From Limnochorda sp. L945t (GTDB lineage Bacteria > Bacillota > Limnochordia > Limnochordales > Geochordaceae): a stretch of DNA of 64,000 bases. The translations under genes were made by a program, and so were the position numbers. The stretch is from contig NZ_CP141615.1 in assembly GCF_035593305.1 (NCBI RefSeq), positions 1,798,001-1,862,000 of the forward strand, given 5' to 3'. The notes under the pieces are model-generated. The model ran no database searches and was not told the origin of the DNA. It saw only the letters and a program-made list of their open reading frames with translations. Every line of letters starts with the position of its first letter. Within the stretch, counting starts at the first letter, position 1. Positions 43,989 through 52,306 of the stretch are shown piece after piece.

Positions 43989-44885
43989 ATGGTGCTAGAC
44001 CAGATCGGCCTTAGTCCGCGCCGGCCTACCGCCCATGGAGGACTGCGCATAAGCCCTGTCTACTGGTTTGTCTTGCCGGCGCTTGTCCTCGTCCTAGCGA
44101 CAGCAGTCTACCCGCTTCTTTCTGTCTTGGGGCTGAGCCTACAGAGTCCATCGGGTACGGTAACGATTCGTAACTACACGACGGCATTAGCGGACCCCTC
44201 CGTGTCTAACGCGCTACGAAATACCCTTGTGTTCGCTGTTGCGAGCGCGGCCCTCCACATCCTGCTGGGGTTCGTGTTCGCCCTGCTGCTTAACCAACGA
44301 CTACGGCCGTCGTTCGTGGCCCTCGCGCGAACACTACTGATGTTCCCATGGGCGATGTCCCCAGTCGCTGTGGCAGTCCTATGGCGGCTGTTCTACAGCC
44401 CCGAACTAAGCCCTGTACCGCCGCTTCTTTCCCATCTCGGCATTCATACGTCTTGGAACCTGTTGGGCGATACTTCGACAGCCTTAGCCGCCGTCATTGC
44501 GGTGAATGTCTGGTTTTCAACCCCTTTCTTCATGCTGGTTATCCTCGCGGCGCTGCAAGCAATCCCCGTGGAACTCTACGAAGCGGCGCGCGTCGATGGG
44601 GCGACTGCTGCTGGTACAGTCCGCCATGTAACAGTCCCGATGTTGGCCCCCGTGGGTTTGACCCTGTTCGTTTTTGACTTTGTAATGGCATTCGTCTTCT
44701 ATGACCTCGTATGGTTGATGACGCAAGGCGGTCCCGTCGACAGTACGGAGGTTCTCGCGACACTGATCTACAAAGTGGCTTTCCAGCGATTTGACTTTCC
44801 GTACGCGAGTGCGCTCGCGATCTTAGCGTTCTTGCTAATGTCCCTTGTGGTGAGTGTTATCCTTGCGCTGTCGAGGTACGAGTGA
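43989..44885 (+). CDS. Carbohydrate ABC transporter permease (MalF-like)
   Basis: 298-residue CUT1 permease with six hydrophobic helices; the EAA loop reads ELYEAARVDGATAAGTVRHVTVPML near residue 198. The C-terminal half has the conserved Leu-Met-Thr-Gln-Gly-Gly-Pro-x-x-x-Thr-Glu stretch. ATG 43989 is chosen because AAAGGTG stands eight bases before it and the protein then begins about 20 residues before the first helix. Second gene of the importer. Confidence 0.9.
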   Translation: MVLDQIGLSPRRPTAHGGLRISPVYWFVLPALVLVLATAVYPLLSVLGLSLQSPSGTVTIRNYTTALADPSVSNALRNTLVFAVASAALHILLGFVFALLLNQRLRPSFVALARTLLMFPWAMSPVAVAVLWRLFYSPELSPVPPLLSHLGIHTSWNLLGDTSTALAAVIAVNVWFSTPFFMLVILAALQAIPVELYEAARVDGATAAGTVRHVTVPMLAPVGLTLFVFDFVMAFVFYDLVWLMTQGGPVDSTEVLATLIYKVAFQRFDFPYASALAILAFLLMSLVVSVILALSRYE

Positions 44886-44922
44886 CACCCGGGGCGGAGG
44901 CTCGTATGGACGGTGAGACTAG

Positions 44923-45732
44923 GTGATCCGTGCATGTCGTAACGTGGCTCTTTTCGGGATTGCCATCCTGTACGCTATGCCGGCACTATGGCTGTTGAGC
45001 GTCTCAGTTCGCCCGGCGTATGCTCTGTTCGAGCCATCTCTAATACCTCCGGCCATCGATCTTAGCGCGTATGGTAAGGTGCTTAGGAGCAGCGCGTTCA
45101 GGGCGGGCGTCTTGAACAGTCTCTTGGTCGCGTCATGCGTGACTGTGATCGCGGTCATCGCTGGGCTGCTAGCGGCCTATGGACTGTCCCGTTTCCGATC
45201 GCGCGCTACCCGTGCTCTTCTCGGAGGGATGCTTGCCCCGAAGATGTTTCCCCCCATCCTCCTCGCCATATCCTACTTCGCCGTGTTCACTAGCCTTGGA
45301 TTGTATGACACTCCCTGGGCCGTTGTACTTGCGAACGTCTCGGGGATTTTGCCCTTTACGGTTTGGACACTATTCAACTACCTCGATACCATTCCTAGGG
45401 AACTGGACGAGGCCGCCTTCGTGGATGGAGCGTCAAAATTTCGAACCCTTGTCTCCGTGGTCGCGCCGAGTGCGCTGCCCGGCCTGGTTGCAATCAGTGT
45501 CTATGCGTTTGTACTTGCTTGGAACGAGTTTCTATTCGGGTACCTTTTTCTGGTTACACCCGCAAGGCAGGTAACCACTGTCTACATCGCAGGATTCATT
45601 GGTCAATTCCAAACGGATTACCGAATGATGATTGCATCGACGGTGTTGTTCAGTATGCCTTTGGTCGTGATATTCCTGTCAGTGCAAAGGGGGTTGGTAA
45701 AAGGTCTGACCGCGGGCGCCGTCAAGCAGTGA
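44923..45732 (+). CDS. Carbohydrate ABC transporter permease (MalG-like)
   Basis: 269-residue CUT1 permease; six hydrophobic helices, EAA loop ELDEAAFVDGASKFRTLVSVVAPSALPG near 160 and a typical Leu-Val-Lys-Gly-Leu-Thr-Ala-Gly-Ala-Val-Lys end. GTG start. No ATPase follows: the importer must borrow one from the host, as MsmX-dependent systems do. Confidence 0.9.
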   Translation: MIRACRNVALFGIAILYAMPALWLLSVSVRPAYALFEPSLIPPAIDLSAYGKVLRSSAFRAGVLNSLLVASCVTVIAVIAGLLAAYGLSRFRSRATRALLGGMLAPKMFPPILLAISYFAVFTSLGLYDTPWAVVLANVSGILPFTVWTLFNYLDTIPRELDEAAFVDGASKFRTLVSVVAPSALPGLVAISVYAFVLAWNEFLFGYLFLVTPARQVTTVYIAGFIGQFQTDYRMMIASTVLFSMPLVVIFLSVQRGLVKGLTAGAVKQ

Positions 45733-45775
45733 CTGTAACTCGAAGCAACATCGTTGCCGAAGGGAAGTGAATCGA

Positions 45776-46528
45776 ATGGGCCGGTTAGACAACAAGGTAG
45801 CCGTCATCACCGGCGCAGCAAGCGGCCAAGGCCGGGAGGCCGCTATTCTCTTTGCAGTGGAAGGCGCGAAAGTGGCTCTCGTTGACGTAAACGGGGAGGG
45901 GCTGAGGGAGGTCTTCGCGGAACTCCCGTCAGGTGACCATGCACTCTTCGAGGTTGATATAACGGATCCCCAGAGTGTTTCTCGAATGATGGACTCTGTG
46001 TTCAGGCGATTTGGTGCGGTCAATGTGTTATACAACAACGCTGGGCTCATGCTACTTACTGAGGACGGGCCAGTGACAAAGGTCACAGAGTCTGTTTGGG
46101 ACAAGGTGCTGGACGTGAACCTGAGAGGTGTCTACCTCTGCTGTCGGTATGGGATCCCGTACATGCGTCAGTCGGGCGGTGGATCCATTATCAACGTGGC
46201 ATCTATTGCGGCCCTGCGCGCCTCGCTCTTCCATGCCTATTCAGCAGCGAAGGCTGGTGTCGTTGCTCTCACTAAGTGCATCGCGGTCGCGTATGCCAAG
46301 GAAGGAATCCGAGCGAACGTCATATGCCCGGGGTCCATTGACACACCCATGGTTCGGCCCTTTGTATCGAATCCCGAAGGCATGCAGGAGATTCTACGTT
46401 GGACGCCTATGGGCCGCCAGGGTACCCCGCGCGAGGTCGCTTACTTGGCGCTGTACTTGGCAAGCGATGAGTCCAGTTTCACGAGCGGGAGCGTCATATC
46501 TATAGACGGGGGCTGGTCCGCCCTTTAG
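45776..46528 (+). CDS. SDR-family NAD(P)-dependent dehydrogenase
   Basis: 250-residue classical SDR: TGAASGQGREAA Rossmann loop, YNNAGLM, NVASIAALRASLFHAYSAAKAG with Ser, Tyr and Lys of the active site, and SVISIDGGWSAL at the end. An Asp after the second strand (ALVDVNGEG) predicts NAD rather than NADP. ATG 45776 preferred over GTG 45767 on spacing from AAGGGAAG. Last gene of the sugar cluster; expected to oxidise or reduce the imported polyol or sugar, exact substrate unknown. Diverged from the frameshifted SDR upstream. Confidence 0.9.
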   Translation: MGRLDNKVAVITGAASGQGREAAILFAVEGAKVALVDVNGEGLREVFAELPSGDHALFEVDITDPQSVSRMMDSVFRRFGAVNVLYNNAGLMLLTEDGPVTKVTESVWDKVLDVNLRGVYLCCRYGIPYMRQSGGGSIINVASIAALRASLFHAYSAAKAGVVALTKCIAVAYAKEGIRANVICPGSIDTPMVRPFVSNPEGMQEILRWTPMGRQGTPREVAYLALYLASDESSFTSGSVISIDGGWSAL

Positions 46529-47061
46529 CCTTAGGCGCCCCAATGGGCAAACGGATACCTGTATTGCTGCCTGAAGGAGTTCCAGCTGCTGACCAGGTTA
46601 CAGCGGCTCCTTGAGTGTGCAGAAATGCACGCGGACCAAAGGCGCGCTTGGGGCCCGCCCAAGCGGCTATGGGCCGTCGGTGGCCACGGTGAAATCCGTG
46701 TAAGTGACCACGAAAGAGCCCCACGAACGCTACGAAACACCTGCATGCCCGGTCACTGCTCGAAGGGGGTCCGTCACGGTGTTGTTCTGCACGCGAGAGT
46801 CCGTGTCGAAGCGTTTTGCACCGCCGCCGGAATCCAGGCACTGCACGAGGCCGTCTGCCCAGGTACGCTGAGCGCAGGGGGCCGTTCTCGTCGGGAATCG
46901 GCCGAGCCTTCGGGCCGATGCCTCTTTCGTCGTGACGGCCCCCTCATGCTCTCAACCATACGCTTTTGGCTGTGAAGGCCGGTCTAGATCTGACTCTGTC
47001 AACCGCTATATGGCGTTTTAGAGTTGATTTCCCTGTTCCGAGACCACGACCTCGTAGCAGG
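46529..47061. other. Gene-poor interval left of the origin-like repeats
   Basis: About 530 bases between the sugar cluster and the repeat nest. Short open frames exist but none has a convincing ribosome site or recognisable motif. Its right part (about 46955-47040) is noticeably richer in A and T than its surroundings and includes TCAAC...GTTGA and CGC-TATATG-GCG symmetric stretches, as an unwinding region next to an origin could. Confidence 0.45.
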
Positions 47062-47160
47062 CCCTGTGGGGATGTGGATAACTCGGAGCGCAGCGGAGAG
47101 TTATCCAAGTTCCTGTGGGCAACGCCCCGCGTTGTCCACAGGAACGGCATCTCCACAGGG
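47062..47160. other. Candidate replication origin: nested inverted repeats with DnaA-box sequences
   Basis: Outer arms CCCTGTGGGGATG (47062-47074) and CATCTCCACAGGG (47148-47160) pair at 12 of 13 positions. Inside are two hairpins: TGGATAACTC (47075-47084) with GAGTTATCCA (47098-47107), perfect 10-bp arms; and GTTCCTGTGGGCAACGC (47109-47125) with GCGTTGTCCACAGGAAC (47129-47145), 16 of 17 with only three bases between. TGTGGATAA at 47073-47081 is a perfect DnaA box on the minus strand, TTGTCCACA at 47132-47140 has one mismatch, and TTATCCAAG and TGTGGGCAA are further degenerate copies. It lies 52 bases beyond the stop of the DUF1670 operon. Confidence 0.6.
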
Positions 47161-47211
47161 CGGGGTCCTGGGCCCGGCTGCTCCGGCTGGCTCGGGCGGT
47201 CCGGCGCGACG

Positions 47212-48555
47212 TCACGCATGGTGAGGAAGCGCACCAGGGAGCCTCACCCCCCGCCCACGCAGGTAATCCCGCATCGTCTCCACGTCCTTGAGGTGGCGGT
47301 CGATGAGGTCCAGGTACTCATCCACCAGCGTCTCGCCCCGTCCCAACGCCCGGGCGATGAGGGAGGGCGGAAGCCCGTAGAGGTGGAGGATAAGGACGCT
47401 GTCAAACGCCTTCAAGTAGGCGTCCACCGAGCGGGGGTGGTGGTAGGTGTGCCGGGCGATCTCCAGCACCGACATCCCCTGAAGGTGGAGGCGCACGATG
47501 AGGTCCTTGTGGGTCAGCGTCCGGCCCATGTCCAGTACCGTGCCGGGACAGGGCAGGATCACCTGGTGCTGGCGCTGGTACCAGTCCAGCGCCCGGGAGA
47601 CCGTAGCAATCGACGTTAGGAAGATCCACTGCAGCTCCATGTGCGACAGCAATCCGTCCTGCGTATAGGCCTCCACCATCGCTCGCCCCATGCGCCGGCC
47701 GTAGCGCTCCATCAGGTCCTCGTACGTGCGGGGCGGGTTGCGGCGAAGCCGGCGGCTCTCCTCGCCGGTGATCCAGGTGATGATGACGGGCGCCAGCGGT
47801 TGATAGCGCGTCGGCTGCCAGAGGCTACGCCCGCTGTCGACATGCATGGCCGCCAGCGGCATCTGACCGGTCGCCAGCACGGAGACCCGCGGGCAAAAGC
47901 GCGCCCGCAGGCCCATGAGATCGAGCAGCATGGGCTCCTGGACAGCCGGTGCCATGCCGGCTTCGTTGCGTAGAAAGGCCTGAAGCTTGGCCAGCGTTTC
48001 CGGGCGGTGAGCCGGCCGCGGCGGGTCCCGCTCCACCCACCGCCGGGCCCGCTGGGCGTCCAGGGCCGCCAATGGTTCCCCCGTCAGCCGGGTGGATCCC
48101 CATGGCCGCTCCCGCCGTGGGCCGTAAACGGGGCTGGGCTTGGGCCCCGAAACCCGGTGCCCGGTTCCTGGCCAGAGACGCCGCAAGAAGGCCTCCACCT
48201 GCCAGCGCGGTGCATCGGGAAAAAGCACCCGGTAGCGCGCTTCGCAGCGGGCGACGATATCCCGTCGGATGACGTCCCAGCGCTCTCCGGCCAGGGCGCG
48301 ATCGAGGTCTTCCTCTGTGCGACGCGGCAGCACCAAGGGACCCTGACCGGTGCGGATCAGCAACTCCCCCGGCCGCACCCGCTGCACGCCGCGCCGGCGC
48401 TCTTCGGCGTCCAGCTCCCGGTTGACCTGCTGCACGATGGCCCGCGCCAGCCGGCTGTCCCGGGAGAGGTCGTAGCGCTCCACCAGCAGCCGGACCTGGG
48501 CGTTTTCCAGGGTGCGCTCCCGTAAGGGCCCCAGCACCTCCTCCCGCCCCATCAT
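47212..48555 (-). CDS. DUF1670-family protein A
   Basis: 447-residue protein of unknown function. Its last 160 residues hold the recognisable DUF1670 region: GRTLTHKDLIVRLHLQGMS, EIARHTYHHPRSVDAYLKAF and a second helix-turn-helix-like unit SLIARALGRGETLVDEYLDL, so two DNA-binding-type three-helix units in tandem. The N-terminal half (charged, Arg-rich) has no motif that I recognise. ATG 48555 overlaps the stop of the upstream homologue (ATGA) and follows GGGGAGGG. Terminates 52 bases before the origin-like repeats. Homologue of protein B mainly in the C-terminal part. Confidence 0.8.
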   Translation of the reverse strand: MMGREEVLGPLRERTLENAQVRLLVERYDLSRDSRLARAIVQQVNRELDAEERRRGVQRVRPGELLIRTGQGPLVLPRRTEEDLDRALAGERWDVIRRDIVARCEARYRVLFPDAPRWQVEAFLRRLWPGTGHRVSGPKPSPVYGPRRERPWGSTRLTGEPLAALDAQRARRWVERDPPRPAHRPETLAKLQAFLRNEAGMAPAVQEPMLLDLMGLRARFCPRVSVLATGQMPLAAMHVDSGRSLWQPTRYQPLAPVIITWITGEESRRLRRNPPRTYEDLMERYGRRMGRAMVEAYTQDGLLSHMELQWIFLTSIATVSRALDWYQRQHQVILPCPGTVLDMGRTLTHKDLIVRLHLQGMSVLEIARHTYHHPRSVDAYLKAFDSVLILHLYGLPPSLIARALGRGETLVDEYLDLIDRHLKDVETMRDYLRGRGVRLPGALPHHA

Positions 48556-50138
48556 CGCCTGCCCTCCCCGATACGGGAAGGCAAAGCCCCCTTTTTCGCC
48601 CGGAGCACCGGCTCCCGGGCGAAGACCTGGCGAAGCTGCGCCAGCCGGAACAAGTAAGCCGGCTGGTCGTAGCGACGGTAAAGCTCCAGATACGCCTCCA
48701 CCAGCCGCATCGAGCGCCCGGTGACCCGGCGGATCATGACGGTGTTGAGCCCCCGGTCGGCCAGCATCATCACCCGGGCAAACTCCTTCAAATACGCCTC
48801 GACGCTTTCGTAGCTGTGGCCGGTGCGGTCGACGATCTCGCTTTCGGTGTGCATCTGCAAGTAGAGCTCGACGATGCGGGTCCGGTGGGTGACGCCCCGA
48901 CCGATGTCTTTCACCCGGCCCCGGGTCGGCACCACCACCTCTGGATGGGCCTGCAGCTGGCGGCGGATGGCGTCGACGTGGATCCCCATCAGCACCGCCA
49001 GGTCCGGCAGACTCAAGAGCGCCCCTTGGGCCCGGGCCTCGGTGGCGTAGCGTACGAGGCGGGCAAACTTGAGTTCGGCCACCCGGGTGGGATGCTCGCT
49101 TTGCGGGCCGAGCGCCAGATCCGACGCCGTCAGCCAGCTCAGGCGTACCGGTACGTGACGGGCCTCTTCCAGCCGCGCCCGAGCCCCCTCGTCGGCGCTG
49201 ATGGCCAGCATGCAAAGCTCCCCGTCCCGAGGCGGTCGGCGGAAGGAAGCCGCCAGCTCCTCAAGGCGCGCCCGGTAAAGCCGGGCCGCCACCGGCGAAA
49301 ATCCGTAATCCCGTGTAAGCTCCTCTTCGATGGCCGGCCCCGCGGTTGCCTCGTGCGGCAGGGCGCGACCATAAGCATCGAGCAGCTCCCCCAGCCGCGG
49401 CCGGCGCCGGTGGCGTCGGGCCAGTTGCCCGAACTGGCTCACCTCCTGCAGGCTGAGCCCCTGCCAGGCGGCGACGGTGTCCATGTCGTGTCCTGCCTCC
49501 ATGGCTTTGACCGTGGCCGCAAAGCGCCGCAGGATCGCCTCCCAGGCGGCCAGGGGGACTCCCCAGTGGCGCCGCAGGTGCTCTGCCTGCCCCTCTGCCA
49601 GGTAGCGAGCGACCAAGTAAGGCTCCCACATCCACCCGCCGGCACCCGGATCCTTCGTACCCACATGGGGCAGCCAGATGCCCTCCCGCCGCAACGGCGC
49701 CAGACGTGCCTGCAAGGCCGTAGGGGTCAAATTGGCCCACGCGGCCAGCTCCGCCAGGCTGGCCCAACCTCCCTGGCGGTAGGTCTCGTGCAGCCACCGC
49801 ACCAGCCGACCCCGCTGCATGGCCGCCAGGCCAAAGGCCTCCCAGGCCTCCGTGTCGGCGCTCACGTCCACGGCGCTGACCATGCACGGCCTGCGGTAGC
49901 GGCGGCTATACCGGCGGGACGGGGTGGCCGGCACCGAAAGCTGCACCTGTCCGGGCAGCGCCGAAGCGCCCAACCCTCTCAGCCACTGGACGCTGCGAGC
50001 CGCCAGGACTTGCGCCTCCAGCTGGCTGCGCCCAAAGCCCTCCCGCAACTCGCGAGCCAAAAGCCCCGGGAGGCTCTTGGCCTGAACCGAGTGCATTTCG
50101 AAACGAATCCGCTCTCGATAACGCCTGGTCCGCCCCAA
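48552..50138 (-). CDS. DUF1670-family protein B
   Basis: 528-residue relative of protein A, first gene of the pair. The C-terminal region reads LSLPDLAVLMGIHVDAIRRQL, then PEVVVPTRGRVKDIGRGVTHRTRIVELYLQ and a pair of helix-turn-helix-like units (SEIVDRTGHSYESVEAYLKEF; TVMIRRVTGRSMRLVEAYLEL), as in DUF1670. An earlier winged-helix-like segment (WASLAELAAWANLTPTALQARLAPLRREG) occurs near residue 125. TTG start with GGGGGTGA upstream. Multiple DNA-binding-type units and the nearby repeats suggest a DNA transaction, perhaps replication, but there is no established activity for the family. Confidence 0.8.
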   Translation of the reverse strand: MGRTRRYRERIRFEMHSVQAKSLPGLLARELREGFGRSQLEAQVLAARSVQWLRGLGASALPGQVQLSVPATPSRRYSRRYRRPCMVSAVDVSADTEAWEAFGLAAMQRGRLVRWLHETYRQGGWASLAELAAWANLTPTALQARLAPLRREGIWLPHVGTKDPGAGGWMWEPYLVARYLAEGQAEHLRRHWGVPLAAWEAILRRFAATVKAMEAGHDMDTVAAWQGLSLQEVSQFGQLARRHRRRPRLGELLDAYGRALPHEATAGPAIEEELTRDYGFSPVAARLYRARLEELAASFRRPPRDGELCMLAISADEGARARLEEARHVPVRLSWLTASDLALGPQSEHPTRVAELKFARLVRYATEARAQGALLSLPDLAVLMGIHVDAIRRQLQAHPEVVVPTRGRVKDIGRGVTHRTRIVELYLQMHTESEIVDRTGHSYESVEAYLKEFARVMMLADRGLNTVMIRRVTGRSMRLVEAYLELYRRYDQPAYLFRLAQLRQVFAREPVLRAKKGALPSRIGEGRR

Positions 50139-50231
50139 GGTCTCACCCCCGCTCTAATGCGTTAGCTCTGTCAAACCCAACCTATCACATCCCCGCTATC
50201 CCAACTTAGACAGTCAAACTGGCCGGGGCCG

Positions 50232-50474
50232 TCATGACGGGGCTCCAGGAGACGGGTTGCCACTACGCGACCCGAAGAGCCGGGGGGAGCGGGACGCCGA
50301 GCGCCTGCAGTAACCGGCGTTGCTCGTCAGTGAGGCGGCTGGTCCGATAAACACGGTGGCGTCCCACCGCCAGCGAGGTTGTCCCGTAGTCCGTAGAAAT
50401 TGAGATGGCGGCTCCCCGAACCCCTGTGGTAAAACAGGGGGCGAGCAAAACCCAACGGATGGGAGGAGCCGCCG
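50232..50474. other. Short interval with a possible transposase C-terminal remnant
   Basis: The minus strand holds an open frame (50263 to about 50410) ending in TSRLTDEQRRLLQALGVPLP, a style of ending seen in some IS transposases. No start, domain or terminal repeats support a complete element. The plus strand carries GATGGGAGGAGCCGCCG just before the next gene, which contains its ribosome site. Confidence 0.3.
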
Positions 50475-51113
50475 ATGCCAGCATACCATGTGGTGACGCC
50501 CGAGGGGAAGGTCCGCAAGGTCAGCCGCCATCAAGCGAAGAGCTTGCCGTGGCTGCCGGAGAAGGTCGAGATCCCCTTGCGCCGCCTCACCTCGGCCACC
50601 AAGTCGAACGCCATCAACTACACCATGCCGTTCTGGGACGAGGTCTTCCGGGCGATGGCCGCCGAGTACCCGGAGGTGGCCACCGACCAGTACCACGTCG
50701 ACGCCCTGGCGGCCCGCTTCGTCACGCACCCTCACCGCTTCGGGGTGGTGGTGGCCTCCAACCTCTTCGGCGACATCCTCACCGACCTGGGCGCCGCCAT
50801 CGCGGGCAGCATCGGCATGGCGCCCTCGGCCAACCTCAACCCCGAGCGGGAGTACCCCTCCATGTTCGAGCCCATCCATGGGTCGGCGCCGGACATCGCC
50901 GGCAAAGGCATCGCCAACCCCGTCGGCCAGATCTGGTCGGGAGCGCTGATGCTGGAGCACCTGGGCCACGAGAGGGCGGCTCGGCGCATCCTCGCGGCCG
51001 TTGAACACGCCCTGGCCGAACGAGGAGTCAAGACGCCCGACCTGGGGGGCTCCGCCACCACCCGCCACGTGACCGACGCGATCCTCGCGTCGCTGCAGGA
51101 GGTGGGCGGCTAG
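50475..51113 (+). pseudogene. C-terminal fragment of a tartrate/D-malate dehydrogenase fused to unrelated leader
   Basis: From about base 50580 the frame matches the second half of TtuC/DmlA-type beta-decarboxylating dehydrogenases: RLTSATKSNAINYTMPFWDEV, QYHVDALAARFV, VVASNLFGDILTDLGAAI, APSANLNPEREYPSMFEPIHGSAPDIAGKGIANP. The first half (substrate Arg residues and NAD loop) is missing and replaced by about 35 residues of unrelated sequence starting at ATG 50475. The product would be 212 residues instead of about 350 and lacks essential catalytic parts. Likely a deletion or insertion scar. Confidence 0.8.
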
Positions 51114-51164
51114 TGGGCCGAAGCCGATCCCCGGGGTGCTCGCCCTTCGAAAGGCCGAACGCAG

Positions 51165-51728
51165 ATGATCTCCTCACGATGCCACAGGCCTCTGCTGAAA
51201 ACCTCGCGCCTTGTCCTGATGGAGGCAACACCGGAATTGCTGCCGGAGCTTCTCCAGGTCTTCGCCAGCAATCCCTTCTATGTGAGCCTGACTGAGGGCC
51301 CCGACGGGTACGACCTGCCCAAGCTGCAGCGCGACTGGGAGGTGGCCGCAACGACCCCCGGCCGCCACATGTGGGCGATCTGCCGTAAGCCCGACGGTGC
51401 GGCTGTGGGGATGGTCGACTTCCTGGACGAGAACCCCTCGGATCACGTCCCGTGGATCGGCCTGCTCATCATCCGGGGCGACCTGCAGGGCCAGGGCTAC
51501 GGCACCGAGGCGCTCCAGGCGCTTCTCGACCACTTCCGCCGGGATCGGGGGTGGACGACGGTTCGCATCGGCGTCATCGCCTCGAACACAGCCGCCCTCG
51601 CGTGGTGGCAGCGGCGGGGTTTCCAGCCCATCGGAACCGTGCACCGCCGCCTCCCTGCCGGCGAATGCGAGATCGTGCGCCTCGAAAGGCGTCTCGACAC
51701 CGCCGCGCTGCCCCGGCGGGCTCCATGA
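51165..51728 (+). CDS. GNAT family N-acetyltransferase (RimJ/RimL-like)
   Basis: 187 residues. Opens with LKTSRLVLMEATPELLPELL as in RimJ/RimL acetyltransferases; the acetyl-CoA loop is LQGQGYGTEALQALLDHF near residue 105 (Gln-Gly-x-Gly), followed by IGVIASNTAALAWWQRRGF, the Asn-x-x-Ala-Leu-x-Trp-x-x-(K/R)-x-Gly-Phe tail. Substrate not predictable. ATG 51165 used; GAAAGG is upstream at a rather long distance. Base composition is high-GC like the host, unlike the sugar cluster. Confidence 0.87.
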   Translation: MISSRCHRPLLKTSRLVLMEATPELLPELLQVFASNPFYVSLTEGPDGYDLPKLQRDWEVAATTPGRHMWAICRKPDGAAVGMVDFLDENPSDHVPWIGLLIIRGDLQGQGYGTEALQALLDHFRRDRGWTTVRIGVIASNTAALAWWQRRGFQPIGTVHRRLPAGECEIVRLERRLDTAALPRRAP

Positions 51729-52306
51729 CGCCGAACCGACCCTGCCGGCCAACACCTTCTCGGAGAAGGCAGTCAGAGCAGCAGTCACAGCCGCCTCTTC
51801 CTCGACACCGCTGGCCCCTAACTTCGGGATCTCGGGGCGGTCCCGGGCGCGAACGGTCCGCCACAAGCCGCACTCAGAACCGCAAGGGGATTCGACAGCA
51901 CGATGACGAGGCCGACGGCAGAGGAACCAGACTGCCATGTAAGGAGAGCCGGGGGCTCTGATCTCCTCGACCACCCGATCAGCCGGGCGGCCATCGGGGC
52001 CCGGGGCGTCCTCAGCTTCACCCGTTTGCTACTCCTCCCAGCGCCCCGCCTCCCCCGACGAAGCCCCTTGGAGGAGATAACCAGCGGGGTAGCCGAGCCA
52101 CTGCAGGTGGAGGTGCTGGTCTGGGAGCCACCGAACCCGTACCGGTTCGAACCAGTTGGCCTGCCTGCTCTCGGGTGAGGCAAGTCAGACAAGCCAGCGA
52201 CCGCGGTCCCTCAGCCGAGACACTCAAAGCAGAGAAGGAAGCCAGGCATTTCTGGGCCGGAGCCATACCCACTTTCGTTGCACTGGATAGGAGGCTCGCC
52301 CGCCCA
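51729..52306. other. Interval without a recognisable gene
   Basis: About 580 bases between the GNAT gene and the gntR C-terminal half. Open frames on both strands (for example 51818-52192 on the minus strand) have unusual composition and no motif. A GGTTCGAACC motif at 52144-52153 recalls a tRNA T-loop but no matching stem or acceptor was found. Confidence 0.5.

Noticed and set aside
46625-46975. 116-codon open frame on the plus strand left of the origin-like repeats
   Set aside because: No ribosome site, no recognisable motif and unusual amino-acid composition; more likely chance in an untranslated interval.
47109-47145. 17-bp hairpin as an ordinary terminator of the DUF1670 operon
   Set aside because: It could also stop transcription, but there is no T-run after it on the minus strand and it is embedded in a larger symmetric nest with DnaA boxes, so an origin-like role explains more of the sequence.
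52081-52180. tRNA-like segment with GGTTCGAACC and a GGGTAGCCGAGCC-like D-arm
   Set aside because: The T-stem does not pair (several mismatches), no acceptor stem closes at either end and no anticodon arm of correct spacing could be drawn on either strand.
51818-52192. 124-codon open frame on the minus strand between the GNAT gene and gntR
   Set aside because: Ser/Arg/Gly-rich composition without motif or start signal; treated as non-coding.
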